From: Emiliania huxleyi CCMP1516
Taxonomy: Eukaryota > Haptophyta > Isochrysidales > Noelaerhabdaceae
Length of the DNA stretch: 64,000 nt
Direction of reading: 5' to 3'
Assembly: GCF_000372725.1 (NCBI RefSeq)
Contig: NW_005201154.1
Span: 196,831-260,830, forward strand
A program made the position numbers and the translations under genes. The notes under the pieces are model-generated. The model did not search any database and was not told where the DNA came from. It saw only the letters and a list, made by a program, of their open reading frames with translations. This document shows, one piece after another, positions 18,601 through 26,826 of this stretch (the first letter of the stretch is position 1; each line of letters begins with the position of its first letter).

Positions 18601-19253
18601 ATCCTGCACCTTTGAGATGTCGATGAGCACCTTTGCGGCGGGGTTGTCGATGAGCACCGACTTGAGGATCGTCGCGCCGTCGTTTGTGACCGAGACCGAC
18701 CCGCCGCGCGAGTGCGACTGCAGGATCTTGTCCATCCCTTTCGGACCGAGCGACGTCTTGACAAGGTCGGCGATGGCGAGCGCCCCGACGATGGAGGACT
18801 GCGAGGGGGAGATATGGGGGGAGATTTGGAGGACGGCGAGACGAGGCGTGCGCAGGAGGCGTGCGAGGCGAGGCGAGGGCAGAGATGGCCCACACGCGTG
18901 CGCAGCGAGGCGAGAACAGAGGCGTGGCGGCGGGGGCAGGAGGCAGGAGACGTAGGCAGGAGATGTGCAGGCGGCGGGAGAAGGCAGAGAGGGGTGGGCA
19001 GACGGCGGGGGTCGCCGGGACGGGCGGGAGGAGCGCGGGTCGTCGGGAGAGGACGTGAGGCCAGGCCGGCCCGCCCACGCGAGCCACCTCGACGTGAGAG
19101 CCTTGGCGGGCGGCAAGGCGGCAGGCGGCGGGCGAGTGGCGTGAGAGTGGGAGGAGTAGAGGCGACTGTGCGCACCATGCGGGCTTGCTCGCCCTTGGCC
19201 TCCTGCGAGCCCTCTCCGAAGAGGTTCACCGGTCCAAGCGAAGGGCCCATCAT
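15621..19253 (-). CDS. CCT2: T-complex protein 1 subunit beta (CCT2)
   Basis: Subunit of the cytosolic TRiC/CCT chaperonin that folds actin, tubulin and other proteins using ATP. Exons (minus): 19253-19176, 18798-18631, 18559-18434, 18235-18152, 17982-17820, 17466-17434, 17367-17183, 17115-17072, 16883-16833, 16760-16660, 16470-16346, 16281-16237, 16172-15975, 15893-15798, 15719-15621. Their sum is 1596 nt, 531 residues plus stop, close to the 535 of the human protein as I recall it. Key motifs are [11 protein letters not shown] and TNDGATIL (nucleotide binding), [12 protein letters not shown] (catalytic Asp) and [24 protein letters not shown] near the start and [17 protein letters not shown] mark the beta subunit. 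Of 14 introns, 8 have GC donors and 6 GT; all end in AG. Most begin with a copy of the downstream exon. Confidence 0.95.
16173..16236 (-). mobile_element. introner-like CCT2 intron, ttcacag-hairpin family
   Basis: GT-AG intron of 64 nt. GTCAAGAACACGGCCGTGCT at the intron start is repeated as GTCAAGAATACGGCCGTGCT at exon 13. The core contains gtgaagagacgctg and ends in GTGTGAACAG, which supplies the acceptor. Confidence 0.8.
16282..16345 (-). mobile_element. AT-rich introner-like CCT2 intron, orientation A
   Basis: The plus strand reads tgcgcctcgtccaccac twice around gatcaattaatatttaattag tagttaattatagttaattaac. On the coding strand the intron is GC-AG between two copies of GACGAG|GCGCAC. Here the acceptor AG comes from the exon duplicate itself, not from the core. 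The core is the reverse complement of the core at 17368-17433. Confidence 0.85.
16761..16832 (-). mobile_element. introner-like CCT2 intron, ccttcc family
   Basis: GT-AG, 72 nt. TCGATCGAGCACTCGGACTT and the following GACGGCACCG occur on both sides of a core of three ctttcct/ccttcct words ending in TGTAG. The two exon copies are identical over about 30 bases, so the event is young. Confidence 0.85.
16884..17071 (-). mobile_element. CCT2 intron 8 with ggagatat core near the acceptor
   Basis: GT-AG intron. The last 70 bases contain AGGCAGCTCATCTACAACCT, two atatctcccc units and CCCACAG before the same words restart as exon 9. The upstream part contains no recognised repeat, so an introner-like event probably extended an older intron. 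Confidence 0.7.
17368..17433 (-). mobile_element. AT-rich introner-like CCT2 intron, orientation B
   Basis: GC-AG, 66 nt. GGCTTCCTGCTCGACAAGAA plus GATC occurs at both ends. The core (aattaatatttaattagtag then ttaattatagtaattaatt) is the orientation A core in the reverse direction relative to the gene. In this orientation the core ends TTATAG and supplies the acceptor. Confidence 0.85.
17467..17819 (-). mobile_element. CCT2 intron 5 built from stacked duplications
   Basis: GC-AG. The exon 6 start GGCACGCTCAAGGACTC is present three times: diverged (GGCACGCTCCACCACG) at the donor, a middle copy near 17520-17548, and the real exon at 17466. Between the first two lies an array of about 17 gcggccgaggt units; between the last two lies a short ctccctcccc array. 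Two successive intron-making events at one site explain the order. Confidence 0.8.
17983..18151 (-). mobile_element. CCT2 intron 4, ggagatat family
   Basis: GC-AG. CGATCGACCACTCGGACGAC plus GAGGCG occurs at the exon 4 end and again inside the intron, separated by seven ggagata(t/c) units. The second copy is followed by a diverged copy of the exon 5 start (TGCGGCAAGG against TTCCGGCAAG), suggesting two events. Confidence 0.75.
18236..18433 (-). repeat. CCT2 intron 3 with ctccacgacat 10-mer array
   Basis: GC-AG intron holding eight copies of tggagatgtcg (plus strand 18265-18355) next to a long G-run (18370-18430). The array unit differs from the ggagatat family but shares ggagat. Confidence 0.75.
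18560..18630 (-). mobile_element. introner-like CCT2 intron, acatgtcc family
   Basis: GT-AG, 71 nt. GTGCTCATCGACATCTCAAA plus GGTGCAGGA is perfectly repeated on both sides of a core of three palindromic words (ggacacgcccatgacatgtcc, gggacatgtctctag). Splicing at either AG|GTGC pair gives the same protein ([17 protein letters not shown]). The identical copies indicate a very recent event. Confidence 0.9.
18799..19175 (-). other. CCT2 intron 1
   Basis: The longest CCT2 intron, GT-AG, 377 nt, following codon 26. It ends in a single ggagatat-type core just before the acceptor. No exon duplicate could be recognised. Confidence 0.8.
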
Positions 19254-19555
19254 GGCTGAGATGCAGGCTTCTCTGCGAGTGCGAGCGGGCGAAGCAGAGG
19301 GATCAGCCGTCTCTCCGTGCCGAGCAGGTCGGCGAGGTGGTGTCGGCCGAGGTGGTGTCGGCCGAGGTGTTCGGCGAAACAGAGGGCCAGCCGCACAAAA
19401 TGGCGCAGACTAGGGCGGGGAGCGCGGAGGAGGGCCGAGAGCGTTGCACTGCCTGCAACGCTTGTTGGCGCGAGCCTCGAGACGCGGTCGGCTTTCTTTT
19501 GGCCCGGTGTACCTGAAAAGTCAAGAGCGGACACACACACACACACACCGATTTA
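19254..19555. other. CCT2 upstream region
   Basis: Contains ggtggtgtcggccga three times near 19335-19375, and a run of acacac near 19530. Probably the CCT2 promoter and leader; no TATA-like motif seen. Confidence 0.35.
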
Positions 19556-19752
19556 GTGATCTCGGATAATCTCGGGTGATCTCGGGTGTTTTCGGGTAAT
19601 CTAGGGTAATCTAGGGTGATATCGGGTGATCACGGGTAATATTGGTTAATTATCTCGGGTTATCTCGGGTAACGCCGGGTCATCTCGGGTCATCTCGGGT
19701 AATATTGGATCTTGCGTAGTCGGTACACACACACTCACATACACACACACAA

Positions 19753-19838
<86 letters not shown>

Positions 19839-19920
19839 GCGCGCGCACACACACACATTATTAGTAATCTCGGGTAATCTCGGGTAATCTCGGGTGATCA
19901 GAAGTAATCTCGGTCCTCGA
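19556..19920. repeat. degenerate (atctcgggta)n minisatellite around an (AC)n microsatellite
   Basis: About 25 copies of a 10-mer atctcgggt(a/g) at 19557-19710 and 19860-19912 surround about 50 AC dinucleotides at 19725-19858. The 10-mer resembles intron cores of the cgagat family at 4655-4700 and 27962-28090. Confidence 0.8.
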
Positions 19921-20577
19921 CTACGGCCATTCGTTAGTATTACAGGAGCGGCGAAAGGCGCGGGCGGCGCGTGGACGAGCGGGCCCTGTGACCGCACACA
20001 CACTCACACACACACACTGGCCGCGCTCTTCACAGGTTCACCCTCTTGGTTTCTTGCCGTCGTCCCTGGGCATCCCAGCGGGTCCCCAAGGACTCGAGTA
20101 GGTGTGGGGATTTCATAGATAGGGATAAGAAACAAGATCAAGAAGCGCGCACATCGCAGACAGTGAGGGTGTGAGAGGCGGACTGTCAGGAGACGGAGCA
20201 CGGCGCGGCGGAGCTGTATAGGTCACTGGAGACCCACACCCATCGCTACATCACCCCACAACCACCAAGTGCAAGTCGGACACAAGAGTCAAGACCACGT
20301 TTTTGGCACCCTCCTGCCAGCCGCGCATGAGTAGGGAGACCGTGTGCGGTGTCTTCGCGGCCTAGAGCACCCTCTTGGCAGTCTATATTCCGGATTTTAG
20401 CCCTCATGTCGCATCTGCACCCGAGGGTTTGACCAAGCTGCCAGCCCACTTCACGCACTCTCCGGGCCCTGGGTTGGTTGGTTGGTCCCCCACTCTGCGC
20501 ACTCCAGGCCTCCAGATGTTGGTTGGTTGGTCCCGCACTCTCCGCACACATATTGTCTATTACACACATACGCGTTT
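19921..20577. other. spacer with ggttggttggtcc repeats
   Basis: 20455-20560 holds two tandem copies of a 55-base unit (cactctccgggccctgggtt and ggttggttggtcccc). A third copy lies at 21175-21240 upstream of the next gene. No gene recognised. Confidence 0.5.
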
Positions 20578-21071
20578 TTACACAGCCGCCTTGTCCTTAT
20601 ACGCGGCAAGCACCGAGGCAATTGCTGCCTTCGCTGTTGCCTTAGCCCTCTCGGCAATGGAGTCGCGAGCCGCCGTCACCGCGAGTGCCGCCTTAAACTT
20701 CTTGCGCACCTTGCCCTTGATGTCTCGGTTGTGGACACGCTGCTCCTCCACCTCGGCGTCGTGCTTGCGCTTCGCGGTCCGCCGCGCCTCCTCGAGCTGG
20801 TCCTCTGCGGTCCTCCGCGCCGGAACCGCGCCGTATAGAAATTGCGCCGCTCCTCCTCGATCACGTCCACCGACATCTGCGCCGCCTCGCGGTCCGCCGG
20901 CAGCGTGCGTGCGAGCACGTCGTTTGCGTCCTTGAGGCGTGCGTCGATGTCGGCCTCGCGCGCGCACCACGCCGCCTGCATCTTCTCGAGCTTCGCCTTT
21001 CGCGCCAGCTCCGCCGTCGCAAAGGCCGCCTGCAGCTTGTGCACCCCGCCACGATCGCAAAGCACTGGCAT
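20578..21071 (-). CDS. coiled-coil / charged helical protein, unknown
   Basis: Two abutting frames read as one charged helix. From ATG 21071: GGVHKLQAAFATAELARKAK and DIDARLKDANDVLARTLPAD to VIEEERRNFYTA. Then, in another frame: TAEDQLEEARRTAKRKHDAE to ASVLAAYKDKAAV, stop at 20578. The frame change lies near 20820-20840. I could not find a normal-sized intron there, so it is either a very short intron, a base-calling error or a real lesion. Function unknown. Confidence 0.5.
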
Positions 21072-21321
21072 CGTGGGCGCCCGGCCTTTTAGCTCCGAGC
21101 CACTCGCGCTGGCGCGACACTTCCGAGAGATATCGTCGTGCTTTCACAGAGAGAGGGGCGGGGTGGGGGGGGGGGGACTGGTTGGCTGGTCCCGCACTTC
21201 GCGCACTCGGGCCCGGAAACAGTTGGTTGGTTGGTGTGGCCTTTTGCGCAGTGTGCGTGAAGTGGGGGCCGCTTGTTGGAAACCCCTGTGAAACCAAACA
21301 GGCCCTGCGGCAGTCTCGTCG

Positions 21322-22095
21322 ATGACGGGCTTCAACTCTCCGGAGAACCAGCCGCTGCTCCTCTGGCTTCTCAACCACTGGCAAACGGTCGCGCCCCTGC
21401 TGGACGCCGCCGTGGCTCGGCTCGACCGAGCTAACGACCTCTTCCTGCTCGACGTGCGCGTGCCACGCGGCGAAAAGCTGAACACGCTGGACGTCGCGGC
21501 AGTCTTCTCCAAGGGGATCGCCGTCGACCTGGAGGGGATGCGCAGCGCGCTCACCAAGCACCCGTTCCTGTACGCCAGCGCGTGGACGAAGCAGCTCGCC
21601 ATGGCGACCAAGCAAGAGGTGAGGAGCATGGCGCGCAGGCGCGACGAGGCGTCGTGCGCAAAGGGGTGCCTGGTCTGCTTCGCGTACGGCGACACCGCGG
21701 ACAACGAGGGCATCCTCCCCGACTTTCGGATGAACGTCGCCCAGTTCTTTGTCGGCGACCTCCGCCGCGTCGCCGCACACAACCTCGGCGGTCAGAGGCA
21801 GGCGGCGGCACAGAGGCAGGCGGCGGCCAAGTTGGAGCGGCGGCGGTCGATCCAGGCGCAGCTGCTTGCCGCGGGAGTGCCGGAGGAGGTGATGAACAGC
21901 GACGACGGCAAGGCGCAGATCAGGCTCATGGAGGCCAAGTTCGAGAGAGCGTCTCTGGCCGCGGCGCGCAAGACTGCCCGCGCCGCATCGCTAGAGGCCC
22001 CCAGTTCTCCCAGCCGGACCCCGCTTCTGTGCCCGCAGGCTGGCGGCGCGGACAAGGAGGCCGGCCCGGCGCGCAACGGCGGCGGCGGCGACGGC

Positions 22096-22128
<33 letters not shown>

Positions 22129-22614
22129 GGCGGCGACCCCCCCCTTCCGAGATTGTGCCGAGATTGTGACTCCGCCTCAGCCTCCGTTCTGTCCCTGCCC
22201 CCTTGCCCCCTCTCAGCCCGCTCGCCGTCCGCCCGCAGGTGGCGCCGACGCCAGCACTTCGACTCCGATGCCGCCGCCGCCGCCGCTGCCGCCACGGCCG
22301 CCGCCGGTGTGCGAGAGGGGCATGCAGCAGAAGAGAGAGAGAGGCAGGGCGCTGCTCAGCAGGGATCTGTTGAGCGAGGAGCGGCCCGGGCAGGGCGTGG
22401 GGTCTGCGGGGAGAAGAGAGGTTGCGTCACGAGGCCGAAAGGCGGCAGAGGTAGAGTGAGAAGAATTTATCGCCTCAGCGCTCGTGAAGGTCTCTCTCCG
22501 AGCGCGTCTCGTAGGAGAGTCTCGAGAACGCGACGGCCGCGCCCGCGTCCGCCGTGTTTCTTACGGCCCTCTATATTTCTTTGCGCCGGGGACGCCGCTC
22601 GCCGGGGGCGGTGA
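21322..22614 (+). CDS. hypothetical protein, long intronless frame
   Basis: From MTGFNSPENQPLLLWLLNHW the first 240 residues are protein-like (AVARLDRANDLFLLDVRVPR, CLVCFAYGDTADNEGILPDF, AQFFVGDLRRVAAHNL). A helical region follows (QRQAAAKLERRRSIQAQLLA). The remaining part is Gly/Asp- then Arg-rich low complexity, and the real stop may come earlier through splicing near 22080. The region 20580-21070 on the other strand is a separate gene; start-to-start spacing is about 250 bases (divergent pair). No family recognised. Confidence 0.5.
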
Positions 22615-23649
22615 CGTGCGCGCGCGCACACAGCGCTCTCCCCACAGATCACAATCACAATAAAGTGCTGCGCACGTCTAGAGCGGCCGCACACTGCTCG
22701 GTACCCGCTACCCCCCTTGGCCCTGCACACCGCTTAGCCCATGGCCGACCCCCCCCCAGCAGCAGAGCTCTGCCTGTGGGGGGTGCTGGCATCTCTGTGC
22801 AGACAGCAGCTGTAAGATGGTAGCATGCGTTCCAGTGGCGAGAATTTATGGTCGGCACCAAAATCAGTGGTCTCACCGGCGGGCCCTCCTATTGCCAGCC
22901 GGGCGGTGCGGGGCACGCCAGCCTCTCTTCTACGCCTCTCCTTCCTCGCGGCGCCTCTGCTTCAAGGAGCAGGGAAGATACGGCTCTCGCAGCTGTGGCA
23001 CAGCGGAGAGCACAGCGGGCGGTACAAGTCCATCAGATATGGTTCCCTATCTTCGCATGCTCGTTGTTGGTGATATCCGCGCGAGGTCATACGCCACAGG
23101 CCAGCAATCACTCGGCGATGAGACTACTGATTTGGCGCGACGCTCTGACACCGAGTGTTGCTCGACGCTGCGACACCGCCGAGTACCGCGTGCAGCGCTC
23201 AACCTCGCGGAGTACACCTCTCGCTATCATCCCGCTTCGCGGCGGTCGGGCTGCTTGATTTGTCGGAAGACACCCACATCTCTGCTGCTGGAGGAGAGCT
23301 TCCGATAATCATAGTGGGTTCGCGATGGACCAGCCAGGGGGGAGAGTATTACACCCTGTAAGGCGGCCCCGAGAGGGTCAGTGGAGTCAAGTACGTCACA
23401 CATGTACATGTACATGTGCATGCGAGCATGGCGAAGAGCCTACTACTACGTGGAGAGGCGAGTGCCGTGGAACTCCGCACCCGTCACCGGAAAACTACAA
23501 CGCTGTCGCTGCGTGCAGGGCGTCGCAACCCTGACACCCCGCGCGGAGCGCCACCGATAGCTGCTGCACCTGACAGGCAATGGGGCGCAAGCTCAGGGTG
23601 GGAGTCTAGCCTGATTGCCCGGAGGGCGCGAGGCGAGGCGTTGGGGACG
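22615..23649. other. no gene seen
   Basis: About 1 kb with a lower-GC mix. Features are an acacatgtacatgtacatgtg palindrome at 23397-23420 and short open frames without motifs. Nothing supportable as a gene. Confidence 0.4.
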
Positions 23650-24084
23650 CTACGAGAGCATGCATCTCACGCTACTACGAGGCGCGTCCGCTTTGAGCGT
23701 AACCACCAGCGCTGCGCTCGACGGCAGCGAGGCGATGTTCCTCGTCTCCCCGGGGTCAGTCTCGAGGTCGAAGAGGTCGACAAACGTGGTGCTAGCCTTG
23801 AACCGCTTCGGGACAGCCCATCGGATGAATCGGTATCGACTAGTCCGGTAGCTGTAACCCCAAGCGAGCGGGACAGGCAGCTGAACTCCAATCATGGGGC
23901 GTCCGACGCTCTCAGTCCGTTTGAACGCACTTATCGAGCCATCGTGTGTGCCCCGAGCGACCGGGCCCTCCATCAGCGGCACCAGCGACCGCCCCTGCAC
24001 TCGCGATGGGATCGGCAGGTCGCTCATCTCGCAGAGCGTCGGGAAGATGTCGAGCAGCTCGACCGGCGCGTCGACGCGTTTCAC
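23650..24084 (-). pseudogene. sulfatase C-terminal fragment (iduronate-2-sulfatase-like)
   Basis: One open frame reads VELLDIFPTLCEMSDLPIP, then VQGRSLVPLM, PMIGVQLPVPLAWGYSYRTS, YRFIRW and LFDLETDPGETRNIA. This is the typical C-terminal end of formylglycine-dependent sulfatases of the iduronate-2-sulfatase group. The catalytic half, including the Cys-x-Pro-Ser-Arg motif, is not found on the minus strand up to 28 kb. The piece therefore looks like a relocated or truncated gene end. A distant upstream exon across an unusually long intron is the alternative. Confidence 0.65.
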
Positions 24085-25129
24085 GGCGCTCCCGCTCCAG
24101 CGTGAGAGGACGACGCCTTCGGTTGCTGTCTACGTGTGTGTCTCTGTGTGTATGGATCGACGGTGTGAATAACAGTCAGGCTCCCGGATTGAACAACCAC
24201 CAACGCGGTATGGGGTGGACGCGAGACAGGAGATGACGTCACGCTCACAACCACCTCTGCGGCATATATCCTTTCCATTCGGCCCTCCTCCTCCTTCTCT
24301 GTCGCTCGCTCTTGTGTTGTTCGGCGGCGGCGGCGGTGTGTGTGTGTGTGTGGGGGGGCTTCTCTCTTGTTCCCGAAAGAAGTGCGCCCGCCGCTAGCAG
24401 GTACAGGTGCGGGCTGTGACTCGCGATTGGCCACACTGCGCTCGCATCTGTGTCAAAAACTTCGTCGGGCGGAATGAAAGCGCGGAGCCTTCCCTTAGTA
24501 GGATGCGTGGCGCTGTGCTCGCCCACATCGAGGCTCCCAGCTGTCAACAGAGCCTCTCAAACAGGACCTGCTCAAACAGGGCTGGCAGCTATACAGCCGC
24601 GCGCCCCGACGCGCTCCGCATCCAACGCAAGCCCTCCCGACTCCCGACTCCCGACTCCCGACTCCCGCCACTCTCAACGGACAACGCACAGTGCACACCG
24701 CCTCGCTGCGCGTACTCTCAGGTCGAACGATCGACTGCGGCATCTACGTCCTTCCTGCGAAAGTAACTGTGCAGACAAGCAAGCCCGTCAAGGGCAAGCC
24801 ATGGTCAGAGAGAGATATTGCAATAGGAGCCAGGTCAGTCAGAGAATTGCACCTGGAATGGATGTGGCGCCTGCTGCGAGTGCTCCGCCTCTCCCCCTCC
24901 ATCCGCCGCCGGCTCGGGGCATGTGCAAGCAAGGCGCCCAGCACGCCGAATTCTTTCTACCGAAACATGGTCGTGGGGCATGGGCCCTATTGCGAGGAGG
25001 GAGAGGGAGGTGCGGTGGGGGGGGAGGGAGGGGGGGGGGAGGGAGTGTGAGGGGTATGGGGGCGAGGGCATGGAGGGGGAGAGGAAGAGCAAGGGCGAGA
25101 GGGGGCCCAGGGAACGGGTCGATGGCATA
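24085..25129. other. no gene seen
   Basis: Contains a cccgact tandem repeat (24637-24668), gtgtgtgtgtg at 24338-24350 and gggga-rich DNA at 25000-25100. Open frames have no motif. Confidence 0.4.
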
Positions 25130-25930
25130 CTAGGGGGGGCAGGGTGGTGGGCGGCGACCGCCGCATACCGTCCTACAGCGGGGACTATCGCTACGCCAGG
25201 GAGGACAAGGACGTCGACGTGCAGCTGCTGCTGTTCGAGTCGTTCGGTGGGTTCGGGAAGGGGGTCAGCGAGATCCTCTGGAAAGGCGGCGAATGTGCTG
25301 CAGAACAAGCTGACGCGGGCCCAGTACCTCGATGAGGTGACTTGGACCACCAAGAATTGGCTAGGGCTGATGTCGCGGGGCGGGGTACCGGATGGGTGGC
25401 ATTGAAGCCCGAGGGTTGCGGAAGGCGCGCGGCGGGGGTCGGCTTCGGGGTGCCGACCGCCGCCACCGGGGGCCGCCGCGCCGTAGTGCGTAGAGCGGCT
25501 CGCCGGTCTTCCTACCGGCGGTGCGCGCGGCCGCGCTCGGAGGCGCTGATTGCTCGGCCGCGCGGGGCCGGATGACTCGCCCGCTGGGGGTGGGGTGCAC
25601 GGGGTTTGCGGCGGGGTCCCCAACGTCCCCAGGGTGGCCTTGATGGCGGTGATCTCGGTGTCGCTCTCTATCGTGTCGAAGAGCATCCTTGTCTCCTGCT
25701 CGAGGTTTCGACCTCGGGCCTCGGGGTTTTTGCACTCGTGACCTGCTCCGCAGGATCTGGATCTGCGCGCGGAGGCGCTTGATCTCCGCTTGCATCCCCA
25801 TGAGCTCGGCGTGGTTCGCCCGCCTCTCGGGCTTGTGGGACGCGCCGTCCAAGTCGACATAGCGATCTCCCTTGTCTGAGGGAAGATGCGCTTCCCCAGG
25901 GCCCCCCTCGCAAGAGGCCAATAGGAGGAG
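25130..25930. mobile_element. possible transposable-element coding remnant
   Basis: The plus strand reads DVDVQLLLFESFGGFGKGV and NKLTRAQYLDEVTWTTKNW; the opposite strand reads ELMGMQAEIKRLRAQIQI and MLFDTIESDTEITAIKATLG. These phrases look like element-encoded proteins that are repetitive in this type of genome. The stretch is broken and no ends were found. Family not determined; age cannot be estimated from one copy. Confidence 0.3.
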
Positions 25931-26359
25931 GCGCGTCCCCTGGCATGGGCGCTACTCTCTCCACTGGAGGGTTGGTTTCCACCCGCGGACTCGCTTCGTA
26001 CGAGCTCGCTGTATGGGTAGTTTTGTTCATGGACACGGGCCCACGCGACACACGCGCAGGCCGATTGCAGGGCTCTCCCACAACCACGCTGACCCGGCTC
26101 CCAGGACCAACGACAGAGGTGAAACGACATTCGGCCCGCCGACACAATTCGACCACTGGACACAATATCTAAATGCGGCGGAGGCCAATCTCGGGTTCCC
26201 TTCTCGATTCTCCTCGGGGCTCTGGTGCAATCACCTTCCCCCGCGACAGCTGCAGAAGCAGCGTATCTCAGTCGTTCTTCACACGGCCATCGCAGAGCAG
26301 ATTGTGAATGAGCTTGCCTGCGGCGGGGGCGGTCGAGTGCACGGAGCTAAGTGCCTCCG

Positions 26360-26470
26360 TCCTCGCAGGAGTCGCTTAGGCGGCTCCCGTGGTGTACCTG
26401 TGTTAGTTAGTGCCAGCCAGTGCGCGCCAGTCCCGTGCCCAGTGTCGTGCGAGAGGAGAGTACTTGGAGT
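26360..26470 (+). promoter_or_regulatory. CCAGT-family 5' module, sense, upstream of the HYKK-like gene
   Basis: ggagtcgcttaggcggctcc, then gtgccagccagtgcgcgcc, agtcccgtgcccagtg and gttgtaaaactcttt. The reverse-strand copy at 59866-59970 shares both the ggagtcgcttaggcggctcc and the CCAGT parts. Other copies are at 53455-53540, 56735-56790 and 63066-63110. All copies point toward the start of the neighbouring gene or reading frame. Confidence 0.55.
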
Positions 26471-26549
26471 TGTAAAACTCTTTCGTGGCGACAGGCTGTC
26501 TGCATAGCCGCAGCCACTCCCAGCTGCTCGGTGTGAACATCGTACACCG

Positions 26550-26611
<62 letters not shown>

Positions 26612-26612
26612 G
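26550..26612. repeat. (AC)n microsatellite
   Basis: About 30 perfect AC units between the two upstream modules of the HYKK-like gene. Confidence 0.95.
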
Positions 26613-26617
26613 CGCAG

Positions 26618-26752
26618 CAGGCGGGGCAGTCGGAGAAGGGGCAACTCCGTGCACTGACGGTCGGCCGTCAGAAAACACGCCTCCGTGGCTCGGGTTACAC
26701 CAATCCTCGCTACCCAACGCGGCCAAAGGATATCCACCTCGAGAACCTCGAG
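26618..26752 (+). promoter_or_regulatory. 130-bp shared 5' module, sense, upstream of the HYKK-like gene
   Basis: ggggcagtcggagaaggggc, aactccgtgcactgacggtc, then acacgcctccgtggctcgg, gttacaccaatcctcgctac, ccaacgcggccaaag and ccacctcgagaacc. The reverse-strand copy at 61505-61640 is nearly identical and lies at a similar distance (about 100-230 bases) from the fibrillin start codon, in the same orientation relative to its gene. Confidence 0.65.
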
Positions 26753-26826
26753 GCAGGGAGGCCTGGGTCTTCACAGCGGTTGCTGCGACGCAGGGCGCCA
26801 GGCTGTACCTGGCGTGGGCGAGGCGC

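Noticed and set aside
18570-18605. gacatgtc palindromes as transcription-factor sites
   Set aside because: They always sit inside introns between exon duplicates, so intron core is the better explanation.
19725-19912. Telomere-like or centromeric repeat
   Set aside because: Simple AC microsatellite within a degenerate 10-mer minisatellite; no telomere motif.
25130-25930. A complete mobile element with coding capacity
   Set aside because: Only broken protein-like phrases, no ends or terminal repeats; kept as a low-confidence remnant.
26485-26826. In-frame upstream extension of the HYKK-like gene
   Set aside because: It would translate the AC microsatellite and the shared upstream module; ATG 26827 fits the protein family.
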